The notes beneath the pieces are model-generated. The model made no database searches, was not told where the DNA came from, and was given only the letters and a program-made list of their open reading frames with translations. Shown here one piece after another: positions 1 to 8,844 of a stretch of DNA of 64,000 nt. Positions within the stretch are counted from its first letter, which is position 1. Every line of letters begins with the position of its first letter. A program made the translations under genes and the position numbers. Origin of the DNA: JAAUTT01 sp038213375 (GTDB lineage: Bacteria; Bacteroidota; Bacteroidia; Bacteroidales; JAAUTT01); the NCBI GenBank assembly GCA_038213375.1, contig JBBQTB010000019.1:1-64000 (forward strand). The letters are read 5' to 3'.

Positions 1-1
1 A

Positions 2-115
2 CCCGAATTTTTGCAAAACTATTTAAATGAATATTGTTACAAATTTAACAGACGATATTACGGAGAGGCTTTATTTGATAGACTTTTGAAGGCATGTGTA
101 ACTAATGAAAATTAA
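2..115 (+). mobile_element. 3' end of an IS1595-type (ISXO2-like) transposase gene, cut by window edge
   Basis: The plus strand from base 2 reads 37 codons to a TAA at 113-115. The peptide contains YLNEYCYKFNRRY followed by GEALFDRLLKAC. This matches the C-terminal signature of ISXO2-like/IS1595 transposases, which typically end YLxEfxyRFNRR...LFxrLl. The rest of the gene lies outside the window, so intactness cannot be judged. No terminal inverted repeat could be assigned in the 50 bases after the stop. The family call rests on the motif alone. Confidence 0.6.
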
Positions 116-165
116 TTTAGGTACACATGCGGATAATCATATTAATTTATATATTTTAAGACATC

Positions 166-705
166 TCATTTTTCAAGAATAATCTTTAGGTTTTTTAGTC
201 CGGATTCAAAATCCTTGCCAATCATTTTTTCCATATTCATAAACAGTAACATCAGGTTCATGGGGTAATTCATTTTTCCTTTAAATCCCCATATTACTTT
301 TGTTTGATTATCGGAGACCAACTCTGTGACAAAATAAGCCTCACTGATGGATTTAAATGGTTTAATAAAACGAAGTTCATAATCAATCCTTTGGTCATTA
401 TTGATTTTCGTTATTTCCTGTTCACCCTTTCCTGCATTTTTATTTTCACTATCCCAGGTTGATATAAATCCAACTGTTCCATCAATTCCCTTGAATTCTT
501 TTTTCATCGCGGGATCAATCTTCGCCCATACACTGAAATTGTCTTGATTTTTTAGAAGCCTTATGAATTTGAAAACGTCCGGTTTGGACTTATTGATAGT
601 TATTTCCCTCTCAACAGAGTATTCCTTTTTTACAACAAGTGCAGCAATCAGAGCCAAAATAACTATGCCTATAATGACAAAAACAATTATTAGTATTATT
701 TTCAT
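166..705 (-). CDS. SRPBCC (START-like) family membrane-anchored protein
   Basis: This is a 179-aa protein. An N-terminal hydrophobic segment (residues 3-25) should anchor it in the inner membrane. The remainder (about 30-175) reads as an SRPBCC/polyketide-cyclase-like fold: a VEREITINKSKPDVFKFI opening, a middle strand region, and a C-terminal helix ending in DFESGLKNLK, a common signature of the family. Such domains bind hydrophobic ligands, and the substrate here is unknown. A strong Shine-Dalgarno (GGAGG) sits just upstream of the ATG at 705, unusual among its neighbours. It follows the lipoprotein gene at 879-1547 on the same strand after a 173-bp gap, so it may have its own promoter. Confidence 0.75.
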   Translation of the reverse strand: MKIILIIVFVIIGIVILALIAALVVKKEYSVEREITINKSKPDVFKFIRLLKNQDNFSVWAKIDPAMKKEFKGIDGTVGFISTWDSENKNAGKGEQEITKINNDQRIDYELRFIKPFKSISEAYFVTELVSDNQTKVIWGFKGKMNYPMNLMLLFMNMEKMIGKDFESGLKNLKIILEK

Positions 706-878
706 AATTCCTCCTTTTTAATGGTAAATAAGATTTTATTACTCACCTTGTTTAATATGAAGGATAAACAATCGATAAACAAAAAATGTTTTAAAATTCA
801 AGGATCAAACAATATTTTGTCATAGGCTAAAAACGAGCCAAGGTCGGGCATTCGTTTGCTTCATTCCTGCATCTGATT

Positions 879-1547
879 TTATTCGCACAATTCATATATT
901 TCCGTTACATCAACCACGGTACCCACCATACAAGCACTTGCCGCATTAGCTTCGACATACGATAAGGCAACACGCTTTTTATTGAGAGAGGCACTCACAC
1001 CATGCCGTGGCTCCAGTTTTTTTCCATTATCAAGTTCAATCACCAGTCCGCAGCCATCAAACCCGGAGTAATTCTTCATTACTCCGCTTACAAGATTTAT
1101 AGGAGATTTCGAAATTACAATACGAACCTGATAATCTTCTAGCTTTACTATTTCTATTGCTTTACGATGCGGTATCACAGAAATCAGATTTATCACGTAA
1201 TTACCAACAATTTTACGGTTTTGAAAATCAGAGGCTGTGTGTAAATCCAGTGTTGTTTTTTTCCCAGGAGTCTCTACCCGAAACATGGCTTTTGCATCAC
1301 CACCCCAAATACATACTGCATCTATTGGGCATCGGGAATCCTCTGGAACTCCTAGAAACGTCAGGAGAAGGTTTTCGCTTTTAATAACTGCCGAATCACC
1401 AAACGTTAGAGTAATGGTATCGTTTAGTTGTATTTGTTTGACATTACCAGAAAGTTTAAGGGCCGATTCCTGTTTACGGCATGCACATAACCCTCCCAAA
1501 AATAAGGTACCCATTATAATGATAACAAACTCTTTCATAAGGATCAT
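879..1547 (-). CDS. Lipoprotein of unknown function
   Basis: This is a 222-aa protein with an N-terminal signal segment and a likely lipobox (GLCAC, cysteine near residue 23), so it is probably a surface or periplasmic lipoprotein. Residues about 45-120 carry the pattern GVPEDSRCPIDAVCIWGGDA, a cysteine-containing motif I recognise from uncharacterised Bacteroidota lipoproteins. The C-terminal 70 residues form a second, different region with FDGCGLVIELDNG. No catalytic motif is evident. An internal Met at residue 4 is an equally good start. No function is assigned. Confidence 0.7.
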   Translation of the reverse strand: MILMKEFVIIIMGTLFLGGLCACRKQESALKLSGNVKQIQLNDTITLTFGDSAVIKSENLLLTFLGVPEDSRCPIDAVCIWGGDAKAMFRVETPGKKTTLDLHTASDFQNRKIVGNYVINLISVIPHRKAIEIVKLEDYQVRIVISKSPINLVSGVMKNYSGFDGCGLVIELDNGKKLEPRHGVSASLNKKRVALSYVEANAASACMVGTVVDVTEIYELCE

Positions 1548-1653
1548 TTTTTAATGTATGTATTAAAGATGCGCCATACCTAAAAAGGTTGCGTCAAAGT
1601 TCATAAATTTGGATTGGTTTAGCAAATAAATTACCTATAACAACCTAAAATAC

Positions 1654-1682
1654 AAAAGACTGGCTTTAGTGGCCAGTCTTTT
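1654..1682 (-). terminator. Intrinsic terminator of the 1.7-8.5 kb operon
   Basis: The inverted repeat AAAAGACTGGC / GCCAGTCTTTT has 11-bp perfect arms and a 7-nt loop. It lies 10 bases past the stop codon of the NIPSNAP gene. Read leftward the stem is followed by a T-rich run, as expected for termination of the minus-strand operon. Confidence 0.8.
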
Positions 1683-1691
1683 ATATTGCGA

Positions 1692-2486
1692 TTAGATTTG
1701 AGAGAAGGGAGTTGGTTTAAGGATCACATCGGTAATGCACGATACAGTATCTGCATAAAATGGATCACTTTTTAATTTATCCCATTCAGGACTATCACGA
1801 AAAATATTCCATTTTTTATCCCTATCCGCCATATCTTCGAAAACAAGCATGTATTGCAGGTTAGGCATTTGAGGTCCGGCAATGGTTTCGGCAAACATTA
1901 CTGGCTTCAATCCGCTCTTTTTGAAAATATCGATTTCGCCACCTTCGTTAAACATTTGAATTTTTCGTTTGGCAGCAAGCAGGCTATGACTTTCATATGT
2001 TCTTATTTCGTATAATCTCGATTCCTTTTTCAGGATATTTTCAGGAACCTCTATTTGTGGAAGGTTATTAAATGCCCTGAGGATCGATTTTTCCATTTTT
2101 ACAAAAGGTGCATCGCTTAGAGGAGCATTCAAAAACTTTTCTCCAGCCAAAAGAAAATCTTTGTCCTTTAGCAAATTTTCGTTGTCGGTATAAACAGCCT
2201 CCAATGTCTTGTGTGGAATCATCACATACACCGATGGACCATTTGGGCCATAAACCATCGAAAAGACACCCACATTTTTTATTCCCAACCGATTGAGAGC
2301 AGGGATAGCAACGTCTTTATAGAAATCGGCAACCATACGCTGTTTAGGGCCTACATGGAGCTGATAATGAATTAACTCAATAAATTGATTAAGCTCTACG
2401 GCTTTTGCATCAGTTCCGGATTTCATACCCATCAATGGGAACACGCTCATTGCACCGGCGGCAGTTAAAAACTCGCTTCGTTTCAT
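1692..2486 (-). CDS. NIPSNAP family protein with export signal
   Basis: This 264-aa protein has an N-terminal export signal (KRSEFLTAAGAMS, resembling a weak Tat or Sec signal). Two ferredoxin-like NIPSNAP repeats follow. The first (about 35-110) starts FIELIHYQLHVGPKQRM; the second (about 150-260) starts LYEIRTYESHSLLAAKRKIQMF and includes GLKPVMFAETIAG and DSPEWDKLKSDP, both typical of the family. NIPSNAP proteins have no settled enzymatic role, though in Bacteroidota they often accompany Tat-exported sugar oxidoreductases. It is the last gene of the leftward operon, 54 bp after the peptidase gene. Confidence 0.85.
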   Translation of the reverse strand: MKRSEFLTAAGAMSVFPLMGMKSGTDAKAVELNQFIELIHYQLHVGPKQRMVADFYKDVAIPALNRLGIKNVGVFSMVYGPNGPSVYVMIPHKTLEAVYTDNENLLKDKDFLLAGEKFLNAPLSDAPFVKMEKSILRAFNNLPQIEVPENILKKESRLYEIRTYESHSLLAAKRKIQMFNEGGEIDIFKKSGLKPVMFAETIAGPQMPNLQYMLVFEDMADRDKKWNIFRDSPEWDKLKSDPFYADTVSCITDVILKPTPFSQI

Positions 2487-2540
2487 GATTTTAGATTTTA
2501 GATTTGTGCACTTCTTTGCTATTTACTTTTTTTCTGCTCC

Positions 2541-4580
2541 TTACAGAAATGAATGTTCACTTGAATAGGTTCTCATCTGCGCTATATAATCTGTTGGATA
2601 AGTGATTATAATGTCTATAATTTCACCATTTTGTAACACCGGAACGTAAACTGGGTTAATAAATCCTGCATAAGGAGCAAGGTTAAGCTTTTTGAATCGC
2701 TCCAACACTTCGTTGTGCAGAGTTTGATCTACATTTACACCGTACGTTTCTACCAGCAATTTTCCGGCTTCGTAGTCTCCTTCTGATTTTATTCGTTGCA
2801 CTTCTTTCAGCAAGGCACCGAAAAGCTGGCGTAGTTTTCCAAAATCGTTGATCCGGAAATATGTTTTTGCGTTTTTGTTGACCCTTTCAATTATTTTTTC
2901 AGCTTTACCTTTTTCGAAGCACCACTGGGCGATTAACTGGCGGTTACGCATGTGGGCTTCTTCGATATTTTTTCCGGGTTGGATGCGTGTTAATTGGGTT
3001 AGAATACCGTTTTTTATGTATTTGATGTACTCCGCTTCAGCAGCAGTGGTATCGGGCAATAATTTTAGATTTACTAACTGAGGATCCATTAAATAGTACA
3101 AAGCAAATAAGTCCGCACGTGCTTCTTCTAGTGTCGACTGGTAATTTTTCAGTGCATCCGTTTTTACATTTGGAAGCAATTGACCGGAACCATGCCCGAG
3201 ACATTCGTGTAAATCGGTATGCAGGTTATCGGTAACATAACCATATTTATTCACAAGGTCAACTTCGGATTGATTGTACGAAAACTCTTCGAGAAAACCA
3301 TTTCCTTTGGCGGCCTGATCATAGGCATATGTAATGTTATCGATGGTAACAGATTTTGAACCATGTTCCTTGCGAATCCAATCAGCATTTGGGAGGTTAA
3401 TGCCAATGGCAGTGGCCGGATAATTGTCTCCTCCCATTTGAGCCATGTTAATGACTTTTGCAGAAACGCCTTTTACTACTTTTTTTCTGAAACGGCTATC
3501 GACAGGAGAGTGGTCCTCGAACCATTGGGCATTGTTACTGATGGTTTCGGTGCGGTGGGTAGCCCCGATGTTTTTAAAGTTTACAATCCCTTCCCAGGTC
3601 GCTTTCATGCCTAGCGGATCCTCATAGTTTTCGATGAATCCATTGACAAAATCCACGTTTGAACTAAGATCCTTAACCCAAAGGACATTATAATCGTCCC
3701 AAGTTTTTAGGTTACCGGTTTTATAAAAATCAACCAGTTTAAGAATGGTGTTTTTTTGGATTTCATTTTCAGCTACTGTTGCAGCTTTATCAAGCCATTT
3801 TACAATTTCGGCTATGGCTGATCCGTAAACGCCATCAATTTTATAAACCTTCTCAATAATTTCACCGTTTTCCTTTACCAGCTTGGAGTTTAACCCATAC
3901 GAAACTGGTTCGGGATCGTCCTTCTTTTGTATTTTTGAATAAAAATCTTCCACTTCCTTTTGCGAAACACCATCATAGAAGTTTACTGCTGAGTTTTTAA
4001 CCATATCGACATTCGAATTCTGGTTAACTTTTTTAGGAAGAAGTTTAGGATCAAACATCACCGGCATGATAACCGCCAATAATTGTTCCAATGTTTCGCC
4101 GTGTTTTAATGGCATTCCGTTAGCAGCACTTTTCAAGATGAGCTCTTTAAAATATTCCTGCGAAATACCAGGCAGAAATTTATCGGAGGCATAATGATGA
4201 TAGATTCCGTTGGAGAACCAAACACGTTTGAGATAAACCACGAATTTAGCAAACTCGGATGAGTTTCGATCACCACTATAGGTGTCGTAAATAACTTCGA
4301 GTGTCCTCCGAATGTCTAGATTGTATTTTCCGTTCTGGTCGAAGATGATATCGCGGCCTGCAAGTGTTGCCTGGCACAGGTAATAAATGAGTTTTTTTTG
4401 ATTTACACTCAGGGAATCGAAACCTGGTACCTGATAACGAAGAATTTTCAGGTCGGCAAACTGTTCAACCAGATATTTAAAGGTATCAGTTTCCTGCGAG
4501 GTACTTTCCTGTTTATGTGAGCCATTGCATGAGAAAAACATTCCTGTCATAAGCATTGAAATAAAAAGAAATAATTTCAT
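2541..4580 (-). CDS. Dipeptidyl-peptidase III-like M49 metallopeptidase, lipoprotein
   Basis: This 679-aa protein has a lipoprotein signal (MFFSC, Cys about residue 18). The zinc-binding HExxxH-type motif of family M49 is present as HECLGH in DLHECLGHGSGQ, followed about 35 residues later by the glutamate motif EEARADLFALYYL. These are the hallmarks of dipeptidyl-peptidase III, which removes dipeptides from the N-terminus of oligopeptides. Homologues in Bacteroidota are often mislabelled 'dihydrofolate reductase'. The protein is probably active in the periplasm or at the outer membrane. It sits inside the sugar-oxidation-like operon, 60 bp after the DUF6807 gene, and its relation to that pathway is unclear. 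Confidence 0.85.
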   Translation of the reverse strand: MKLFLFISMLMTGMFFSCNGSHKQESTSQETDTFKYLVEQFADLKILRYQVPGFDSLSVNQKKLIYYLCQATLAGRDIIFDQNGKYNLDIRRTLEVIYDTYSGDRNSSEFAKFVVYLKRVWFSNGIYHHYASDKFLPGISQEYFKELILKSAANGMPLKHGETLEQLLAVIMPVMFDPKLLPKKVNQNSNVDMVKNSAVNFYDGVSQKEVEDFYSKIQKKDDPEPVSYGLNSKLVKENGEIIEKVYKIDGVYGSAIAEIVKWLDKAATVAENEIQKNTILKLVDFYKTGNLKTWDDYNVLWVKDLSSNVDFVNGFIENYEDPLGMKATWEGIVNFKNIGATHRTETISNNAQWFEDHSPVDSRFRKKVVKGVSAKVINMAQMGGDNYPATAIGINLPNADWIRKEHGSKSVTIDNITYAYDQAAKGNGFLEEFSYNQSEVDLVNKYGYVTDNLHTDLHECLGHGSGQLLPNVKTDALKNYQSTLEEARADLFALYYLMDPQLVNLKLLPDTTAAEAEYIKYIKNGILTQLTRIQPGKNIEEAHMRNRQLIAQWCFEKGKAEKIIERVNKNAKTYFRINDFGKLRQLFGALLKEVQRIKSEGDYEAGKLLVETYGVNVDQTLHNEVLERFKKLNLAPYAGFINPVYVPVLQNGEIIDIIITYPTDYIAQMRTYSSEHSFL

Positions 4581-4640
4581 TTGGATAGGGATTAAATAAG
4601 CAATATGAGTCAGGAGAATAGAGCCTGGACGACTTTTTAC

Positions 4641-5702
4641 CTATTTGTTAAACTCCGTAAATTCTTTATTCATTGCTTCATCACTAAGGAAACTGCCTGA
4701 TTTGACCAGAATACGATGATGAAATGTAATGGATTTTCCTGGCGCAAGCGAATAAACAAATTCATTTTCCTTAGGGTTGTATACTTTAGCTCCAAGGTTA
4801 TTCACCGAAAAAAGTCCGTAACCACGTGCATGCCAGTGTGCTGGATATCCAACATTTTTTTTATTATCGATCATGGCAATGGTGATAGGCTCGTTTCCTT
4901 TTGTTGCTGATAGTTTCAACCAGTCGGCTTGTGTTCCCCAAACAGTGCCTTTTTCAAGGCCTTTACTGCTTCGGTACACACCATTAACACCTTCGTTATT
5001 CAATGCAGCCACGGTGGTTGGATTGCCATTTTTATCAGTAAAGTTTTCAGGTTTGTCGGATGGTTCTTCAAAAGCTCTGTCAACACGAATAGCCATCATG
5101 CCTTCCTTGTTATCTTTAAAAGTTACTTTCGAAGTTTGTGCTGTCAGCGTGGTGGTGCGATCGATTCTTCGAAGGGTTGGATCACCTGTAAATACAAAGG
5201 TTGACTCTTCCATCAACAGAACGGTTCCTTTGGAGTCGATCCAATTTGTTTTTACCTTAAGAATGCCTTTTTCTTTGCCTGATTTTGCTTCAAGAACTGC
5301 CTGATGACGAATAGAACCATACATGTTTTTTTTATCCGCAGTAATGGCATAGGAATTATTCCAGAAATCGAGCCCGTTTACATCACCAAAATTAAACCAC
5401 AGCCCAATATGGTGCGGGTGATCCACCCTTTCGCCTGGTCGGGGATTGCGCGGGAATCCTCTGGTAATAATAGTACCTTCCGAGGTGTAAATCGGAAATA
5501 ATACGGGTTTTTCAAGATCATCCGGATAAATATAAGAGGTAAATAACTTTCCATCAAAAAGAATATCAACCTTTTTGTCCTTTTCGGAAGAAATTATTTC
5601 GATTCCTTTTTTTGGTTGAGCTTTCAAAATTGTTGGGCCGGATAAAATAAGCAGGGAGATAAAAATCCCTGCTTTAAAATTAGTTCCACAAAATTGTGCC
5701 AT
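4641..5702 (-). CDS. DUF6807 (PmoA-like) family secreted protein
   Basis: This 353-aa protein has a signal peptide (cleavage near ILKAQ). The body matches the family annotated as PmoA/DUF6807. It has a loop RPGERVDHPHHIGLWFNFG early on, then GLDFWNNS, and in the C-terminal half HWHARGYGLFSVNNLG. These conserved His-rich motifs suggest a carbohydrate-binding beta-sandwich fold. The biochemical role is not established, and the link to methane oxidation in some annotations is historical. It follows the Tat oxidoreductase by 15 bp, so the two are almost certainly co-transcribed. Confidence 0.85.
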   Translation of the reverse strand: MAQFCGTNFKAGIFISLLILSGPTILKAQPKKGIEIISSEKDKKVDILFDGKLFTSYIYPDDLEKPVLFPIYTSEGTIITRGFPRNPRPGERVDHPHHIGLWFNFGDVNGLDFWNNSYAITADKKNMYGSIRHQAVLEAKSGKEKGILKVKTNWIDSKGTVLLMEESTFVFTGDPTLRRIDRTTTLTAQTSKVTFKDNKEGMMAIRVDRAFEEPSDKPENFTDKNGNPTTVAALNNEGVNGVYRSSKGLEKGTVWGTQADWLKLSATKGNEPITIAMIDNKKNVGYPAHWHARGYGLFSVNNLGAKVYNPKENEFVYSLAPGKSITFHHRILVKSGSFLSDEAMNKEFTEFNK

Positions 5703-5717
5703 AATCTGTTATGTAAA

Positions 5718-7073
5718 TTAGTATTTAAATACTTTACCACCAGCCATCACTTCCTGAGTTTTTTCATCGAAAGTAGTTCGCATACCGGTTTGATAAGCGG
5801 CATTAGCCATCACGCAAGCGATTGCATGGTTAAATCCGGCTTCAACAGGGGCATTGGTTTGTTTTTTTGAACGGATACATTCCATCCAGTTACGCACATG
5901 CGCCGAAGTAGACGAGTCACCACTGGTATTCGAACCGGTTGCCATGGCTACCTTGGGTAATTCATATTCCTGAAGGAGGTTTTCATTTAATTTCATTGCT
6001 TTTGCCTCACCCACACGTAAACCTCCCTCAGGAGTTACCTTGTTGGTATCGAGATTGAGCATTCCTCCATTTGAATAATACAATTCCTTTGTTCCACCTG
6101 CTGAATTACTGAAACGCGAAGAATAAACCACCTGAAATCCTTTGGAGGAATCGTCAAGCGAACCATATTCGAATACTGCGGTTAAGGTATCAGCATTTTT
6201 TCGACCGTCTTTCCATTGATAAATACCGCCATTGGCTGATACACTTCTGGGATGACTTAATCCGGTAAACCAATGTACAGTGTCAATTTGGTGGCACATC
6301 CATTGACCAGGGATTCCCGATGAATATGGCCAAAATAAACGATATTCGAGGTATTTCCGTGGATCCCATTGTTCGAACGGACGATTCATTAAATAGCGTT
6401 TCCAATCAGTATCTGTTTCCTTGATGGTTGATACCAGTTCGGGTCTTCTCCAACGACCCGGTTGATTCACATTCCAACTCATTTCGCACATCACAATATC
6501 ACCAAATTTACCCGATTTAATATACTCATTGGCAGCAATATAATTAGCAGTGCTTCGGCGTTGCGATCCAATCTGAACAACGTTGTTATTTGCCTTACAA
6601 GCTTTCAGGGCAGCTTTGGCATCGTCCATTGTTTCTGCAAATGGTTTTTCGCAGTAAGCATCTTTCTTGTGATTAGAAGCCTCAGCCAAAATTAATGCAT
6701 GTTGAAAATCCGCTGTCGAGATAATAACCGCATCGAAGTCCTTGCGGTCATATAATTCATCGTTGTTGCGGCAAAGAGCAACATCCCAGCCAGCCTTGTT
6801 TTTTATAAACTCCTTGCCCTCATCACGACGACGGTTCCAAAGATCAGAAATGGCTACCATTTCGAAGTTAAGTTCTTTGGCATGATCCATAAAACATGGG
6901 AATAATGAGCTACGAAAGCGGTCGGAAAATCCAATTACTGCAACGCGCACTTTTTCGTTTGCCCCCATGATGCGGCCATAACTTTTAGCGTTCATACCCA
7001 TAGCGGCGCCACCAATGGCTAAACCAGCTGTTCCTGTAGTAATTTTTTTAATAAAATCTCTTCTGTTTTCCAT
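5718..7073 (-). CDS. Tat-exported Gfo/Idh/MocA family oxidoreductase
   Basis: This 451-aa protein begins with a twin-arginine signal (NRRDFIKKITTG, then a hydrophobic stretch rich in Gly/Ala). A Rossmann dinucleotide site follows at VRVAVIGFSDRFRS. The EKP motif of the family is present (DAYCEKPFAETM) and catalytic-type His/Asp residues appear in CHQIDTVHWFTG. Folded export with bound NAD(P) is the usual reading for Tat members. Bacteroides homologues acting with DUF1080 proteins oxidise glycosides at C3. Its operon neighbours (tandem DUF1080 upstream, DUF6807 downstream) support a similar role. The substrate is unknown. Confidence 0.9.
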   Translation of the reverse strand: MENRRDFIKKITTGTAGLAIGGAAMGMNAKSYGRIMGANEKVRVAVIGFSDRFRSSLFPCFMDHAKELNFEMVAISDLWNRRRDEGKEFIKNKAGWDVALCRNNDELYDRKDFDAVIISTADFQHALILAEASNHKKDAYCEKPFAETMDDAKAALKACKANNNVVQIGSQRRSTANYIAANEYIKSGKFGDIVMCEMSWNVNQPGRWRRPELVSTIKETDTDWKRYLMNRPFEQWDPRKYLEYRLFWPYSSGIPGQWMCHQIDTVHWFTGLSHPRSVSANGGIYQWKDGRKNADTLTAVFEYGSLDDSSKGFQVVYSSRFSNSAGGTKELYYSNGGMLNLDTNKVTPEGGLRVGEAKAMKLNENLLQEYELPKVAMATGSNTSGDSSTSAHVRNWMECIRSKKQTNAPVEAGFNHAIACVMANAAYQTGMRTTFDEKTQEVMAGGKVFKY

Positions 7074-7143
7074 ATTTAGCTATTTAAAAAAAATAAGTAG
7101 AAAATTAGAAATAAATTGAAAATAGGTGAAAATAAGTAGAAAA

Positions 7144-8502
7144 TTAGTTCAATTGTTTTATCTTGATATTTCTGTATGATACTTCGTCGCCATGATCCTG
7201 AAGCAGAATATATCCTTTGGGAGCCATGCCAAAGTTTTTAAAATCTTTATATTTACTTAGAGCAACGAGATCGAGATATTCTTTGCTTCCTCTTTCGATT
7301 TCAAGAATTTTAAATCCATTCAGCCAATGTTCGATTTTATTATTTTTTGCTATAATCTTACCGGTATTCCATTCGCCAATTGCATTTGGACGTTTAACAG
7401 GCGCTGGTTTTAAATCGTACAATGAACCGAGTTTTCTGTTGCCATCCCTTCCATTTTTGGCATCTGGATGCCGCTGATCGTCGAGAATCTGGAATTCCAA
7501 ACCAAGTGCGCCGGGTCCATACCCATTTTCATTTACATAATATTTCACACCACTGTTAGCGCCTTCGGTAAGTTTAAAATCGAAAGTTAATTCGAAATTG
7601 TCATATTGGTCTAACGTTACTATGTCTCCACCTTCACCTTTTGGCACAATTGAAAGAACACCATCTTTAATCAACCATCCTTTTTCAGGTAATTTGGTTT
7701 TCAAGACACCTCTCCAACCCGCTAATGATTGACCATCGAACAAAAGTTTCCATCCATTCTTTTTTTCGTAACCGGAAAGTGTGTTAGCAATAAGATTTAT
7801 CTGAGGAATTTCTTTTGACTTTTTCATATTTTTCTGCAAATCGGTGGTCAGAATTCTGATGTTTCTCCAGCGAACCTGTGTTCCTTTAGTCCATGGGTGT
7901 TTTTGAATCTCAATGCTGTGTACCTGAAGAGCAATAAATCCGGTAGGTTCTAAATTATCCAGCACATCTGAACAAGGAACATCATTAATATACGTTTTAA
8001 TATGATTGCCAATAGCTTCGATACGATATTTATTCCACTGCCCGTTTTTAAAAGCAACCTTTGCTTCAGGATTTATTTCAAGTGTGTATAGCCATCCTCG
8101 TCTTCCTTCATCATATATTCCACCACTCCAGGCTCGCGTTGATGGGTCAACCTCCATTTGGTATCCATAAACCCGCCCCTTTTGATATTCAGGTCGGGAG
8201 TTACTCCGGAACTGAATACCCGAATTCATTGATGTGTCTACTTTTAATTCAAGTTCAGCAATAAAATCGCCGTAGTTTTTATCAGTACATAAAAAACTAT
8301 TTGGAGTATCCTCAACAGTTGTACCAACAATTTCGCCATTTTCAACTGTATATTTTGCCTGACCTCCTAGTTGAATCCATCCCGAAAGATCCTTACCATT
8401 AAAGAGAGAAAACCAACCGTTTTTTGAAGATTGGGCATTTACTGTTGTAAAAACGATTGCGCAACAATAGAACAAAGTCGAAATAAGTAGTTTACATTTC
8501 AT
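7144..8502 (-). CDS. Tandem DUF1080 (3-keto-disaccharide hydrolase-like) protein
   Basis: This 452-aa secreted protein (signal peptide ending TVNAQ) contains two DUF1080 jelly-roll domains. The first spans about 28-220, starting WFSLFNGKDLSGWIQLGG. The second spans about 248-452, starting GWKLLFDGQSLAGWRG. Each carries the family's NSG motif (MNSGIQFRS; ANSGVKYYV), and the second contains the LEFQILDDQRHPDA signature. Family members act on 3-keto-glycosides or bind them. A duplicated domain in one chain may indicate one catalytic and one binding module. It is the first gene of the leftward operon, with a 70-bp gap to the oxidoreductase. Confidence 0.9.
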   Translation of the reverse strand: MKCKLLISTLFYCCAIVFTTVNAQSSKNGWFSLFNGKDLSGWIQLGGQAKYTVENGEIVGTTVEDTPNSFLCTDKNYGDFIAELELKVDTSMNSGIQFRSNSRPEYQKGRVYGYQMEVDPSTRAWSGGIYDEGRRGWLYTLEINPEAKVAFKNGQWNKYRIEAIGNHIKTYINDVPCSDVLDNLEPTGFIALQVHSIEIQKHPWTKGTQVRWRNIRILTTDLQKNMKKSKEIPQINLIANTLSGYEKKNGWKLLFDGQSLAGWRGVLKTKLPEKGWLIKDGVLSIVPKGEGGDIVTLDQYDNFELTFDFKLTEGANSGVKYYVNENGYGPGALGLEFQILDDQRHPDAKNGRDGNRKLGSLYDLKPAPVKRPNAIGEWNTGKIIAKNNKIEHWLNGFKILEIERGSKEYLDLVALSKYKDFKNFGMAPKGYILLQDHGDEVSYRNIKIKQLN

Positions 8503-8568
8503 CGTAAATAATTTAAATTAAAATCGTTTGGAACTCGGACGTAACTTTTTCGTCACTATTTATATATT

Positions 8569-8700
8569 AATGTCGTTTAGTTAAGAATTTATTCGTTGCT
8601 CAACCCTTCCCTAAATCCCTCCCCAAATGGGGCGGAACTTCAGCCCTTCCCAGTTGGAGGAGGGTTGGGAGGGGGGTAATTTTGTTAACTAAACGACATT
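8569..8700. repeat. 132-bp palindromic, MITE-like inverted-repeat element
   Basis: Perfect 16-bp inverted termini (AATGTCGTTTAGTTAA at 8569-8584, its complement at 8685-8700) enclose a C-rich then G-rich core. In the core, CAACCCTTCCC-type sequence on the left faces GGGTTGGGAGG-type sequence on the right, so the whole unit can fold into one long hairpin. It lies between the DUF1080 gene start and the end of the GT2 gene, in a 342-bp gap with no other gene. It may be a miniature transposable or repetitive element. No copy elsewhere in this window was seen. Confidence 0.6.
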
Positions 8701-8844
8701 TAAATGGATGTTAAAAACATGATTAATTCATAGCGATGTTTTTTTATTAATGAATTGAATTGATCGTGTGCGTACACGCAAATGTATATAAATTCTTAAA
8801 AATAAAAAAGGCACCAAGCATTTATTTGGTCAAGCTAGCAGCTA

